Position numbers and translations under genes: made by a program
Assembly (NCBI RefSeq): GCF_030499515.1
Contig: NZ_JASTWJ010000001.1
Span: 2,646,001 to 2,710,000, forward strand
Length of the DNA stretch: 64,000 nucleotides
DNA from: Streptomyces sp. DT2A-34
GTDB taxonomy: Bacteria; Actinomycetota; Actinomycetes; Streptomycetales; Streptomycetaceae
Direction: 5' to 3'
Notes under the pieces: generated by a model
Seen by the model: only the letters and a program-made list of their open reading frames with translations
Told to the model about the DNA's origin: nothing
Databases searched by the model: none
Part shown: positions 27,829 through 38,856 of the stretch, in pieces
How the letters are laid out: every line of letters starts with the position of its first letter
How positions within the stretch are numbered: position 1 is the stretch's first letter

Positions 27829-29766
27829 CTACGCGTCCGCCTCCTTGGTCAGCCGGGTGATGCCCGCGATCCGGTAGGCGTCCGCCTCCTCCAGCGTCTC
27901 GTTCTCCAGCAGGGCCTCCGCCAGCGCCTCCAACTGCCTGTAGTGGTCGCGGAGTTTGCGGCAGGCCTCCTCGTAGCACTCGTCCACGATCCGGCGCATC
28001 TCCGCGTCGATCACGTCGAGGGTCTGCGGGGCGGCCGCGAGGCCGTACGCCTGCTGGGTGTCGCTCGGCAGGGCGGACAGCCGGCCGACCCGTGCGCTCA
28101 TGCCCCAGCGGGCGACCATGCCGCGCGCGATGTTGGTGACCTGTTCCAGGTCGTTCTCCGCACCCGTGGTGACGACCCCGTAGACCACCTGTTCGGCCGC
28201 CATGCCGCCCAGTGCGCCGATGATGCGGCCGCGCAGGTACTCCTCGGAGTGCGCGTACCGCTCCACCTCGGGCGTCGACATCGTCACCCCGAGCGCCCGG
28301 CCGCGCGGCACGATGGTGATCTTGCGGACCGGGTCGGCGCCCGGCTGCAGCATGCCGAGGAGGGCGTGCCCACTCTCGTGGTAGGCCGTGCGGCGGCGGT
28401 CCTCCTCGGGCATCACGAGGGTGCGCTCGGCGCCCAGTTGCACCTTCTCCAGGGCCTCGGAGAGGTCCGAGGCGGTCACCTGCTCCTGCTTCCGCTTGAC
28501 CGCGAGCAGGGCCGCCTCGTTGGCGAGATTGGCCAGATCCGCACCTGTCATGCCGGGGGTGGTGCGGGCCAGCCGGGTCAGGTCCACGTCCTCGGCGAGC
28601 GGGATCTCGCGGGTGTGGATCCGCAGGATCGCCTCGCGCCCGCCGCGGTCCGGCGGGGAGACGTTGACCACCCGGTCGAAGCGGCCGGGCCGGGTCAGCG
28701 CCGGGTCCAGGATGTCGGCGCGGTTGGTCGCCGCGATGACGATCACGCCCTCCGAGCCGGAGAAGCCGTCCATCTCCGTGAGGATCTGGTTCAGCGTCTG
28801 CTCACGCTCGTCGTGGCCGCTCACCGACGCGCCGCCGCTGCGCACGCGTCCGATGGTGTCGATCTCGTCGATGAAGATGATCGACGGCGCGACCTTGCGT
28901 GCCTCGGCGAACAGCTCCCGGACGCGGGACGCGCCGACACCGACGATCATCTCGATGAACTCGGACGCGGACGCGGAGAAGAACGGCACGCCCGCCTCGC
29001 CCGCCACCGCACGCGCCAGCAGGGTCTTGCCGGTGCCGGGCGAGCCGGCGAGCAGCACGCCGCGCGGCAGCTTCGCGCCCATCCTGCGATAGGCGTCGGG
29101 GTGCTCCAGGAAGTCGACGACATCGTCCAGCTCGCCCTTGACCTCGTCGATGCCGGCCACGTCGGCGAACGTCGTGCGCTGGGTCCCCGGCCGCAGCTCG
29201 ACCGGCTTGGGCGGCGCCTTGCGCCCGAACATGCCGCCCGCGCCGCCCCGGCCCGTGCCGAGCCGCCGGACAACGAAGATCCACACCGCGACGATGATCA
29301 CGATCGGCGCCAGTGAGATCAGCAGGTTGGAGAGGAGACCGCGCTCCTTCACGACCGGCTGCGCGGTCACGGTGACGTCGCGGCTGCTCAGTTCCTGCCA
29401 GAGGTCGTCGTCCGCGAAGGCGGGGCGCTGCGTCTTGAACTTGGTGTAGTCGCCGTCGCCCTCGGGGTTGTCCCGGGCGTTCTTGAGCTCGCCCTGGATC
29501 GCGTCGCCCTTGGAGTAGATCTTGTCGACGTTGCCGGCATCGACCTGTCGGCTGAACTCCGTGTAGGAGATCGTCGGCTCATTGCCCCGGTCGAGGTACG
29601 TCAGTCCGGTATAGGCGAGCAGGAACACGATCACCGCGGTGAGGAGCAGGCTCCACCAGCGGCCGCGCATCCGTCGCCCACCGGGCCGCCCGGACGGCTC
29701 GTCCGGCGTGCCCTCGGTGCGCCACGGCTGGTCAGGGGCCTTGCGCGGCGGCGCGGCATTGCTCAT
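27829..29766 (-). CDS. ftsH: ATP-dependent zinc metalloprotease FtsH (second paralogue type)
   Basis: Membrane-anchored AAA+ protease, 645 residues. Two membrane segments (about 37-57 and 147-166) flank the extracytoplasmic domain. Walker A GSPGTGKT at 241-248, Walker B IIFIDEID at 296-303, SRH with RPGRFDR at 359-365, and the zinc motif HESGH at 463-467. The pore loop normally reads MFVGVGA; here it is MIVGVGA, with Ile 274 in place of the aromatic residue used to grip substrates. This and the GRVRSGG variant mark a diverged FtsH, probably not the only one in the cell. Confidence 0.95.
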   Translation of the reverse strand: MSNAAPPRKAPDQPWRTEGTPDEPSGRPGGRRMRGRWWSLLLTAVIVFLLAYTGLTYLDRGNEPTISYTEFSRQVDAGNVDKIYSKGDAIQGELKNARDNPEGDGDYTKFKTQRPAFADDDLWQELSSRDVTVTAQPVVKERGLLSNLLISLAPIVIIVAVWIFVVRRLGTGRGGAGGMFGRKAPPKPVELRPGTQRTTFADVAGIDEVKGELDDVVDFLEHPDAYRRMGAKLPRGVLLAGSPGTGKTLLARAVAGEAGVPFFSASASEFIEMIVGVGASRVRELFAEARKVAPSIIFIDEIDTIGRVRSGGASVSGHDEREQTLNQILTEMDGFSGSEGVIVIAATNRADILDPALTRPGRFDRVVNVSPPDRGGREAILRIHTREIPLAEDVDLTRLARTTPGMTGADLANLANEAALLAVKRKQEQVTASDLSEALEKVQLGAERTLVMPEEDRRRTAYHESGHALLGMLQPGADPVRKITIVPRGRALGVTMSTPEVERYAHSEEYLRGRIIGALGGMAAEQVVYGVVTTGAENDLEQVTNIARGMVARWGMSARVGRLSALPSDTQQAYGLAAAPQTLDVIDAEMRRIVDECYEEACRKLRDHYRQLEALAEALLENETLEEADAYRIAGITRLTKEADA

Positions 29767-29803
29767 ATCTGGACGTTACGGCAGATACCCGGCCGTGGCA
29801 TGC

Positions 29804-29840
29804 GCTGGGGGCGCCCCCCGTGGAGAGGGGCGCCCCCAGC
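29804..29840 (-). terminator. Hairpin terminator after ffh
   Basis: GCTGGGGGCGCCCC and GGGGCGCCCCCAGC form a perfect 14-bp stem with a 9-base loop, between the ffh stop (29923) and the ftsH start (29766). It should end ffh transcripts before ftsH. Confidence 0.8.
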
Positions 29841-29922
29841 GACGTACGCGACGAGACGGTCGCCCGAAACGAGACGAGCAGGCCGTACGGAGCGAGACGA
29901 GAAGGTCGTACGAGACGAACCG
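29841..29922 (-). repeat. Short tandem-like repeat in the ffh 3' untranslated region
   Basis: On the minus strand the run between the ffh stop and its terminator contains CTCGTCTCG or close variants about every 25-30 bases, alternating with GTACG steps. Low-complexity; function unknown. Confidence 0.5.
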
Positions 29923-31476
29923 TCAGCCCATGAACTTCTTGAACTCGTCCGGCAGCTCGAAGTCCTGCGGAGCCTGCTGGCCCGGCACGCCGAAGGCGCC
30001 TCCGGCCTGAGCGGCGGCGGCCCTGCGTGCGGCCTCCTCCTGCTCCTGCTGCTTGCGCTTCATCGGGTTGCCGGAACGCTGCTTGCCCTTGGCCTTCTTC
30101 GGCTGCTTCTTCGTACGACCGGGACCGCCACCCATGCCCGGCATCCCCGGCATACCAGGCATGCCGCCGCCCTGAGCCATGCGGGACATCATCTTGCGGG
30201 CCTCGAAGAACCGCTCGACCAGGTTCTTGACCGCGCCGACCTCGACACCGGAACCGCGCGCGATACGGGCGCGCCGCGAGCCGTTGATGATCGTCGGCTC
30301 CTGGCGCTCGGCCGGGGTCATCGACTTGATGATCGCGGCCGTGCGGTCGACGTCCCGCTCGTCGAGGTTGTTGATCTGGTCCTTGATCTGGCCCATGCCG
30401 GGGAGCATGCCGAGCAGCTTGGAGATGGAGCCCATCTTCCTGACCTGCTCCATCTGGGCCAGGAAGTCGTCGAGGGTGAAGTCCTGGCCCTTCTTGGAGG
30501 CCAGCTTCTCGGCCATCTTCTGGGCTTCGGCCTGGTCGAAGGTCTTCTCCGCCTGCTCGATCAGGGTGAGCAGGTCACCCATGTCGAGGATGCGGGAGGC
30601 CATCCGGTCCGGGTGGAAGGCGTCGAAGTCGTCGAGCTTCTCGCCGTTCGACGCGAACATGATCGGCTTGCCGGTGATCTGCCGGATCGACAGGGCCGCA
30701 CCACCGCGGGCGTCACCGTCGAGCTTGGAGAGCACCACGCCGTCGAAGCCGACGCCGTCGCGGAAGGCCTCGGCGGTGTTGACCGCGTCCTGACCGATCA
30801 TGGCGTCGACGACGAACAGGATTTCGTCGGGGCTGACGGCGTCGCGGATGTCCGCGGCCTGCTGCATCATCTCCTGGTCGATACCCAGGCGGCCGGCGGT
30901 GTCGACGATGACAATGTCGTGGACCCTGGACTTCGCGAAGTCGATGGAGTCCTTGGCGACCTTGACCGGGTCACCGACGCCGTTGCCCGGCTCGGGCGCG
31001 TAGACCGCGACAGCGGCCCGCTCGGCGACGACGCTCAGCTGGTTGACGGCGTTCGGGCGCTGGAGGTCGGCGGCGACCAGCAGCGGCGAGTGGCCCTGCT
31101 CCTTCAGCCAGCGGCCGAGCTTGCCCGCGAGGGTGGTCTTACCGGCACCCTGCAGACCCGCGAGCATGATCACGGTCGGCGGCTGCTTGGCGAAGCGCAG
31201 GCGACGGGTCTCGCCGCCGAGGATCGTGACGAGCTCGTCGTTGACGATCTTCAGGACCTGCTGAGCCGGGTTCAGCGCCTTGGAGACGTCTACGCCGAGG
31301 GCGCGCTCCTTGACGTTCTTGATGAACGTCCGGACGACCGGCAACGCCACGTCCGCTTCGAGGAGCGCGATGCGGATCTCGCGTGCGGTGGCGTCGATGT
31401 CCGCCTCGGAGAGCCGTCCCTTGCCGCGCAGGTTCTTGAAAGTCGCTGAGAGGCGATCGGAGAGAGTATCGAACAC
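29923..31476 (-). CDS. ffh: Signal recognition particle GTPase Ffh
   Basis: SRP protein that binds 4.5S RNA and signal sequences and targets ribosomes to FtsY. 517 residues from GTG 31476 (VFDTLSDRLSATFKNLRGKG). G-domain motifs: GLQGAGKTT, DTAGRLGIDQEMM, SKLDGDARGG. The methionine-rich M domain follows, ending in a run of GMPGMPGM repeats and a basic tail, usual for Streptomyces. It starts 107 bases after glnD ends. Confidence 0.97.
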   Translation of the reverse strand: MFDTLSDRLSATFKNLRGKGRLSEADIDATAREIRIALLEADVALPVVRTFIKNVKERALGVDVSKALNPAQQVLKIVNDELVTILGGETRRLRFAKQPPTVIMLAGLQGAGKTTLAGKLGRWLKEQGHSPLLVAADLQRPNAVNQLSVVAERAAVAVYAPEPGNGVGDPVKVAKDSIDFAKSRVHDIVIVDTAGRLGIDQEMMQQAADIRDAVSPDEILFVVDAMIGQDAVNTAEAFRDGVGFDGVVLSKLDGDARGGAALSIRQITGKPIMFASNGEKLDDFDAFHPDRMASRILDMGDLLTLIEQAEKTFDQAEAQKMAEKLASKKGQDFTLDDFLAQMEQVRKMGSISKLLGMLPGMGQIKDQINNLDERDVDRTAAIIKSMTPAERQEPTIINGSRRARIARGSGVEVGAVKNLVERFFEARKMMSRMAQGGGMPGMPGMPGMGGGPGRTKKQPKKAKGKQRSGNPMKRKQQEQEEAARRAAAAQAGGAFGVPGQQAPQDFELPDEFKKFMG

Positions 31477-31582
31477 GGCGCTCGCGGTCCTCGGGGTCGG
31501 TGGCAGCTGGGAATCGCCCTCCAGGGTATCCCGGCGGCGCAGGTTGCCGGGATCCCTGGGTGCAGAGCCTTTGAACAGGGTC

Positions 31583-34030
31583 TCAGCCCCGCAACGTCTC
31601 CTCCAGCTTGCGCGCCACGGAGGCCGCTTCCTCGCTGGGCAGCGGCGCCCCTTCGGGGCCTGTGACATAGAACGCGTCCACGGCGTTCGCACCCAGGGTG
31701 CTCACATGCGCACTGCGCACCCGCACGCTCGCGTCCTCCAGCGCCCGCCCGATCCGGAACAGCAGCCCCGGCGCGTCCTGTGCGCGCACCTCGATCACCG
31801 TGGCCAGCCGGGAGGCGGCCGGGTGGACCGACACCCTCGCCGCCGGCGGCACCACGCCCCGCCGGCGCGGATAGGCGGCGTCCCGCTCGGCGAGGCGGCC
31901 CGCGATGTCCAGGGAGCCGTCCAGGGCCCGTACCAGGTCGGCACGGAGCCGGGCGGCCTGCGGCAGGGAGCCGTACTCGGCGGCGACCCGCCAGTCCAGC
32001 AGCAGGACGGAGCCCTCGACGCCGTCCGGCAGATCCAGGGCGCGCAGTTCGGCGGTGCGCACGGTCAGGCGGTGCATCGCCAGGACGCCGGCCACCGCGG
32101 GCAGCACGCCCGACTGGTCCGGTACGGCGATGAGGAGCTCCACGCCGAGCGGCTCCGGGTCGCCCGAGGGCTGCTCCTCGGTCGGCGGCTCGGTCTGCGC
32201 GCGCAGCGACAGCACCGGGCTGCCCGTCGCGACCGCCTCGATGGCGAGCCGCTCCTGCTCGGCGGTGGGCGCGGCGGCCTCGGGCTCGTCGAGGTCGTCC
32301 CCGGCCAGCACGGCCGCGACCCGTTTCACCAGGTCGGCGACGAGCGAACCCCGCCACGACGACCAGGCCGCCGGGCCGGTGGCCAGGGCGTCCGCCTCGG
32401 TCAGGGCGTGCAGCAGCTCCAGGGTGCCCTGGGAGCCGACCGCCTCGGCGACCGCGCGCACGGTGGCCGGGTCCTCCAGGTCACGCCGGGTGGCCGTCTC
32501 GACGAGCAGCAGGTGATGGCGTACCAGGGTGGAGAGCACCGTCACGTCGTCGCGGTCGAAGCCGATGCGGGCGGCCACGTCCTTGGCAATGATCTCGCCG
32601 GCCACCGAGTGGTCACCGGGCCAGCCCTTGCCGATGTCGTGCAGCAGCGCGGCGACCAGGAGGAGGTCGGGGCGGTGCACGCGGCGAGTGAACTCGGAGG
32701 CGCGGACGGCCGTCTCGATGAGGTGCCGGTCGACGGTCCAGATGTGCACGGCGTTGCGCTGCGGGCGGCAGCGCACCCGCTCCCAGTCGGGGAGGAAGCG
32801 AGTGATCAGCCCTTCGGCCTCCAGGGCCTCCCAGACCTCGACCGTGGGCCGCCCGGAGCCCAGCAGGGTCACGAGCTGCTCACGTGCCTCGGCGGGCCAG
32901 GGCGTGGGCAGCGGGCGCACGGAGCCAGCCATGCGCCGTACGGCGTGCAGGGAGAGCGGGAGTCCGGCCTGCGCGGCGGCGGCCGCTGCACGCAGCGGGA
33001 GCACAGGGTCGCGTTCGGGGCGCGCGGCGCGGGCGAGCACCACCTCGCCGTCCTGCTCCACCACGCCCTCGGCGAGTGGGGACCTTTCAGCAGTGGGCTT
33101 GCCGCCGCCCAGCATGGCGCGCAGACGCGGCCGCACAGCGCGCGAGCGCAGCACACGCCCCACTTCGCGCCACGTGACATCGCTCGCATACGAGATGACC
33201 CGCGCCGCCTCGTACACCTGCCGCAGCAGCGTGTCCGCGTCTAGCAGGCCCAGCTCGGCCGCGACCTGGTCCTGCTCCTGAAGCGCGAGCCGGTCCGTCG
33301 CCCGCCCGGTCGTCAGATGCAGGGCGTCACGCGCGTCGAGCAGCCGGCGCCGGGCGTCGGCGAGACCCTCGCGCGGGGCGTCGGCCAGCCAGGAGGCGGC
33401 GACGGCGCGCAGGATGGTGGCGTCCCGCAGGCCGCCGCGCGCTTCCTTCAGGTCGGGTTCCAGGAGGTACTGCAGCTCGCCCTGGCGCTCGGCGCGCTCG
33501 GCGGACAGCTCCTGGAGTTCGGGCAGGCGCTTGGGCGCCTGGTTGCGCCAGTCGGCGAGGACCGCCGTCCGCAGTCCGGCGGTGAGGCCGAGGTCGCCCG
33601 CGATGTGCCGGGCGTCCAGCAGGCCCAGCTGGACCTTGAGGTCCTCACCCGCGGTCTTGCGGGCCTCGGCCGGTGTGCGCACGGAGTGGTCGAGGGCGAG
33701 ACCGAGGTCCCAGACGGGGTACCAGATGCGGTCGGCCAGGGCGGCCACCGCGTCCGAGTCGCTGCCGTCGTGCAGCAGGAGCAGGTCCAGGTCGCTGCGC
33801 GGGGACAGCTCGCCGCGGCCGTATCCGCCGACGGCGACCAGGGAGACGCCGCGCAGCCCCTCGGCGCCGGCGGCGAACAGGCCGGTCAGCCAGTCGTCGG
33901 TCAGCTCCGCGAGCGCCGAACGGCGCGGCGGCCCGGACTGCGCCCCCTCGGTGAGGAGGTGCAGCCGGGCCGCCGCGTAGCCGCTGGGTCCCGAGTCCTC
34001 TGCATCCTTACGAACGTCCGTACTCGACAC
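31583..34030 (-). CDS. glnD: Protein-PII nucleotidyltransferase GlnD
   Basis: Modifies PII in response to nitrogen. In S. coelicolor it adenylylates GlnK at Tyr51 instead of uridylylating it. 815 residues from GTG 34030 with AGGAG upstream. Nucleotidyltransferase motif GGYGRGELSPRSDLDLL (68-84), the HD hydrolase domain LLLVAALLHDIGKG near residue 460, and two C-terminal ACT domains (LLIAVPDQSGVLPAVAGVL; VIEVRAQDAPGLLFRIGRAL). It is the third gene of amtB-glnK-glnD, 68 bases after glnK. Confidence 0.95.
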   Translation of the reverse strand: MSSTDVRKDAEDSGPSGYAAARLHLLTEGAQSGPPRRSALAELTDDWLTGLFAAGAEGLRGVSLVAVGGYGRGELSPRSDLDLLLLHDGSDSDAVAALADRIWYPVWDLGLALDHSVRTPAEARKTAGEDLKVQLGLLDARHIAGDLGLTAGLRTAVLADWRNQAPKRLPELQELSAERAERQGELQYLLEPDLKEARGGLRDATILRAVAASWLADAPREGLADARRRLLDARDALHLTTGRATDRLALQEQDQVAAELGLLDADTLLRQVYEAARVISYASDVTWREVGRVLRSRAVRPRLRAMLGGGKPTAERSPLAEGVVEQDGEVVLARAARPERDPVLPLRAAAAAAQAGLPLSLHAVRRMAGSVRPLPTPWPAEAREQLVTLLGSGRPTVEVWEALEAEGLITRFLPDWERVRCRPQRNAVHIWTVDRHLIETAVRASEFTRRVHRPDLLLVAALLHDIGKGWPGDHSVAGEIIAKDVAARIGFDRDDVTVLSTLVRHHLLLVETATRRDLEDPATVRAVAEAVGSQGTLELLHALTEADALATGPAAWSSWRGSLVADLVKRVAAVLAGDDLDEPEAAAPTAEQERLAIEAVATGSPVLSLRAQTEPPTEEQPSGDPEPLGVELLIAVPDQSGVLPAVAGVLAMHRLTVRTAELRALDLPDGVEGSVLLLDWRVAAEYGSLPQAARLRADLVRALDGSLDIAGRLAERDAAYPRRRGVVPPAARVSVHPAASRLATVIEVRAQDAPGLLFRIGRALEDASVRVRSAHVSTLGANAVDAFYVTGPEGAPLPSEEAASVARKLEETLRG

Positions 34031-34098
34031 CCAGCGACTCCTGTCCTTCTTCTTCTCTCAGAGCGCGTTCTCTTGGAGTTCTTCCCTGAGTTCTTCCC

Positions 34099-35786
<1,688 letters not shown>

Positions 35787-36123
35787 CGGCGTCTCCTCGT
35801 CGTTTGGTACGGCCCCGTGCGGGCGGAAGCCTGAGCGGATTGAGGGGTGGGCCGGTTATGCGCCAAGAGATTGACGCAGCGGAGTTTCGATGGAAGCCCC
35901 TCGTTGTTTCGCCGCCGTGACGAAGGCGCCCTGCGTGTTACGCGTTGATGAACTGCGAGATGCTCGGCTGCACGATCGTTATCGTGGCGCAACCTTCACT
36001 GGAGGTAAGAGAACCGGCCGCGGTCGGCCTTCCGATGACCTGGCATGGGGGAGCCGAGTCGGGCGGTTCGAGAGGGCCGGCCGCGGCCGGGGTTCTGGGG
36101 ATTCCCGGGGAATCCTCTGGAGC
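35787..36123 (-). promoter_or_regulatory. amtB upstream region and nsdA 3' region
   Basis: Gene-free. It contains the GlnR-type operator at 35884-35921 and, closer to nsdA, the palindromes CCGGCCGCGGCCGG and GGATTCCC-G-GGGAATCC near 36080-36116, which may end nsdA transcripts. Confidence 0.55.
35884..35921 (-). promoter_or_regulatory. GlnR-type operator upstream of amtB
   Basis: Read on the minus strand: GTCAC-n6-GAAAC-n6-GGGCT-n6-GAAAC. The first box is a perfect match to the published GlnR consensus gTnAc-n6-GaAAc, and the second pair has the expected 6-base spacing with one degenerate half (GGGCT). It lies 98-135 bases before the amtB start, where GlnR activates amtB-glnK-glnD in S. coelicolor under nitrogen limitation. 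Confidence 0.85.
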
Positions 36124-37617
36124 TCAGACCGCCTCCGCGGTCTCCGGCAACTCCACGGCGAGCTTGTCGGTGAGGTCCACGACCTCGGCGAGATCCCCGA
36201 AGTCGCGTACAGCCGTGTCGACCGTCTTTCGAATACGAGTGGTGACGCGCTCCGAGCGCACCTTCTTGGCGACCCGCATGGCCTGTTCGGCGTAGACCGC
36301 GCTCTGCTCGGGCTCGCGCCGCAGCAGATGGACCGTGGCCATGCCGATGAGGTTCAGCGCATACGACCGCTGGTGCTCGACGTCCTTCGCGAACAGGTCC
36401 ACGGCCTGCTGCATCACGGGTTCGGCCAGTGAGGCGTACGTCGGGCTGCGGCCGGCGACGTAGGCGAGGTCACGGTAGGAGTGGGAGTTCTCGCCGTACA
36501 GCTCGGCCTCGGAGAAGAAGCGGATCCAGTCGGGGTCCGGCTCGTCCCACTCGTCGGCCTCGGCGAAGGTGTCCTCGGCCATCCGGACCGCCCGCTTGCA
36601 CTTGCCGGGCTGGCCCATGTTGGCGTAGGCGCGGGCCTCCATCGCATACAGCATCGACTGGGTGCGCGGGCTCGCGCAGTCCCGGCTGCCGTACTGCGCG
36701 AGGTGGATCAGCTCCAGGGCGTCGTCGGGCCGGCCGAGGTGGATCATCTGGCGGCTCATGCTGGAGAGGATGTACGAGCCGAGCGGCCGGTCGCCCGCCT
36801 CCTTGGCGGCGTGCAGCGCGAGGACGAAGTACTTCTGCGCGGTGGGCTGGAGCCCCACGTCGTACGACATCCAGCCGGCCAGCTCCGCCAGCTCGGCGGC
36901 GACCTTGAACAGCTTCCTGGTGGTGGCCTCCGGATGGGGCTCCTGGAGCAGGTCGGTCACCTCGTGCAACTGGCCGACGACCGCCTTGCGGCGCAGACCG
37001 CCGCCGCACTGGGCGTCCCACTGCCGGAACATCACGGTGGTGGACTCCAGCAGGTCCAGCTCGGGCCTGGACAGGCGGCCACGCGCGCGTGAGGACGGGA
37101 TGGGCCGGGGCTCCTGGTACGGCGCCGGGGGCGCGGGGACCAGCCAGCGCTGCATCGGTTCGATGAGGGCCGGGCCCGCGGACAGGGCCAGCGAGCTCCC
37201 GAGGAAGCCGCGCCGCGCCAGCATCAGGTCGCTGCGCGAGAACTCACTGAGCAGGGCCACCGTCTGCGGGCCCGTCCAGGGCAGGTCGACGCCGGACACG
37301 GAGGGTGACTGGCGGGCGGCGCGCAGGCCGAGGTCCTCGACGGAGACGACGCAGCCGAAGCGCTCGGAGAACAGCTCGGACAGGATCCGCGGGATCGGCT
37401 CGCGGGGGTTCTCGCCGTCCAGCCAGCGGCGTACGCGCGAGGTGTCGGTGGAGATGTGGTTGGCGCCCAACTGGCGGGCGCGGCGGTTCACTTGGCGGGC
37501 GAGCTCGCCCTTCGACCAGCCGCTCCGCACGAACCAGGACGTGAGCAGCTCGTTCGGGCGCTTGTCAGCGTGCGATGCGCTACCGGCACTCGTACCGCTT
37601 CCGCTGTTGCCGCTCAC
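36124..37617 (-). CDS. nsdA: NsdA, negative regulator of differentiation and antibiotic production
   Basis: About 497 residues from GTG 37617; a TTG 45 bases upstream is less likely. An N-terminal helical region (RPNELLTSWFVRSGWSKGELARQVNRRARQLG...VRRWLDGENPREPIPRILSELF) resembles an XRE-like helix-turn-helix. The rest is a TPR-like helical array (about residues 200-490). It is located immediately upstream of amtB in the same direction, as in S. coelicolor, where disruption of nsdA increases sporulation and actinorhodin. How it acts is not known. Confidence 0.9.
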   Translation of the reverse strand: MSGNSGSGTSAGSASHADKRPNELLTSWFVRSGWSKGELARQVNRRARQLGANHISTDTSRVRRWLDGENPREPIPRILSELFSERFGCVVSVEDLGLRAARQSPSVSGVDLPWTGPQTVALLSEFSRSDLMLARRGFLGSSLALSAGPALIEPMQRWLVPAPPAPYQEPRPIPSSRARGRLSRPELDLLESTTVMFRQWDAQCGGGLRRKAVVGQLHEVTDLLQEPHPEATTRKLFKVAAELAELAGWMSYDVGLQPTAQKYFVLALHAAKEAGDRPLGSYILSSMSRQMIHLGRPDDALELIHLAQYGSRDCASPRTQSMLYAMEARAYANMGQPGKCKRAVRMAEDTFAEADEWDEPDPDWIRFFSEAELYGENSHSYRDLAYVAGRSPTYASLAEPVMQQAVDLFAKDVEHQRSYALNLIGMATVHLLRREPEQSAVYAEQAMRVAKKVRSERVTTRIRKTVDTAVRDFGDLAEVVDLTDKLAVELPETAEAV

Positions 37618-38075
37618 TGGAACGCCCCCATCCCTTGGACCACTTGTCACCGAGTGCGCCAAGCCCTATCAGAATGCCGGTAAATACGGTCGCTCGTCCG
37701 GCGGTTGTCACCCTTCGAACGGAAAGCCGACTTGCCTCCGGCATACCCACCCGTGCATGTGCCCCGAGGGGCCGTGCACTCACAGTAATCCTACGATCAC
37801 GCCCCCAGCCATGGCGATCCCGGAATCGCCACCATTCGCCACCCCTTCGAATGAACTAACGGTGGCCTCTACGCGATTCACTTGACATAGGACGGCCGGA
37901 AGTGGGCAGAGCGAAGCACTCAGGGGCGCGTGTCGCCGGGCCCACAACCCTGAGTACTTCCAGGCGCCGCGTTGATCGAGCAGGGACAGCGGGTAACCGG
38001 CGATCCAGGGACACACAGGGTCACGATCCGAATCCGCGCCGTAACCACCGGCGCGCTGGACCCGTTGGAGGGGGC
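37618..38075. promoter_or_regulatory. Divergent promoter region between nsdA and the Prim-Pol gene
   Basis: About 458 bases with somewhat lower GC than the genes. A TTGACA hexamer is at 37882-37887 on the plus strand, but no convincing -10 lies 17-18 bases downstream. No gene with a ribosome binding site is seen. Confidence 0.35.
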
Positions 38076-38732
38076 ATGGGCTTCACGATCGGCGGCATCC
38101 GGGAGATCCGCTCCGGCTCGCGACGACGCGGCCGCTCCTCGGAGTGCACCACCGTCGCCGAGTTCACCGGACTGTGGGGCTGGGACGTCGTGCCCGGCGC
38201 GCGAGCCGCGGCGGGCGCCTGCTCGTGCGGCCGCTCCGACTGCCACGCCCCCGGCGCACACCCCCTCGACTTCGCACCCGAGGTCCCGGCCGGGGCCACA
38301 CTCGACCAGGTCGGCAAGGCCTGGGCGGAGGTCCCGGGCGCCGCGGTGATGCTGCCGGTCGGGCGGGCCTTCGACGTGATCGAGGTGGCCGAGCCCGCCG
38401 GACGCCGCGCGCTGACCCGGCTCGAACGCATGGGCCTCCCCCTCGGCCCGGTCACCGCCACCCCGGAGGGCCGCGCCCACTTCTTCGTCGCCCCCGGCGC
38501 CGCCGCCGAGCTCCCCGAGCTCCTCTACCGCATGGGCTGGGACGACCCGACCCACCTCGACCTGCGCGGCCTCGGCCCGGGTACGCACATCACGGCACCG
38601 CCGTCCGACCGGGGCGGCCTGGGGCCGGTGCGGTGGCTGCGGCCGCCCGAGCTGGATTCGGCTACGAAGCCGCCGACGGCGCGGTTGGTGCTGGGGACGC
38701 TGGCTTACGTGGCGCATCGGTCGCGAGCGTAA
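38076..38732 (+). CDS. Bifunctional DNA primase/polymerase-domain protein
   Basis: 218 residues from ATG 38076, with GGAGG just upstream. It resembles the N-terminal Prim-Pol (AEP-like) domain common in actinobacteria: GWDVVPGA, a CSCGRSDCHAPGAHP Cys/His cluster that could bind zinc, and DLRGLGPGTHITAPPSDR, which matches the R-G-x-G-xx-xx-P-P pattern of the family. There is no helicase or other domain attached. Its role on the chromosome is unknown. A terminator follows. Confidence 0.8.
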   Translation: MGFTIGGIREIRSGSRRRGRSSECTTVAEFTGLWGWDVVPGARAAAGACSCGRSDCHAPGAHPLDFAPEVPAGATLDQVGKAWAEVPGAAVMLPVGRAFDVIEVAEPAGRRALTRLERMGLPLGPVTATPEGRAHFFVAPGAAAELPELLYRMGWDDPTHLDLRGLGPGTHITAPPSDRGGLGPVRWLRPPELDSATKPPTARLVLGTLAYVAHRSRA

Positions 38733-38773
38733 CGGCGGTAGCGCAGGGCACACCCGTCACAGTCGTACACAGC

Positions 38774-38816
38774 GAAGCGCCCGTCCCCCAACTGCACCTT
38801 GGGAGGCGGGCGCTTC
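38774..38816. terminator. Bidirectional terminator between the Prim-Pol gene and ftsY
   Basis: GAAGCGCCCG and CGGGCGCTTC form a 10-bp stem, with further C/G pairing inside, in the 124-base gap between convergent genes. On the plus strand it is followed by TTCGG. Confidence 0.8.
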
Positions 38817-38856
38817 TTCGGCCGAGCACATACGAAAGTTCGTAGGTGAGGTGGGG

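Noticed and set aside
37882..37910. Sigma-70 type promoter starting with TTGACA before the Prim-Pol gene
   Set aside because: No acceptable -10 hexamer at the right spacing.
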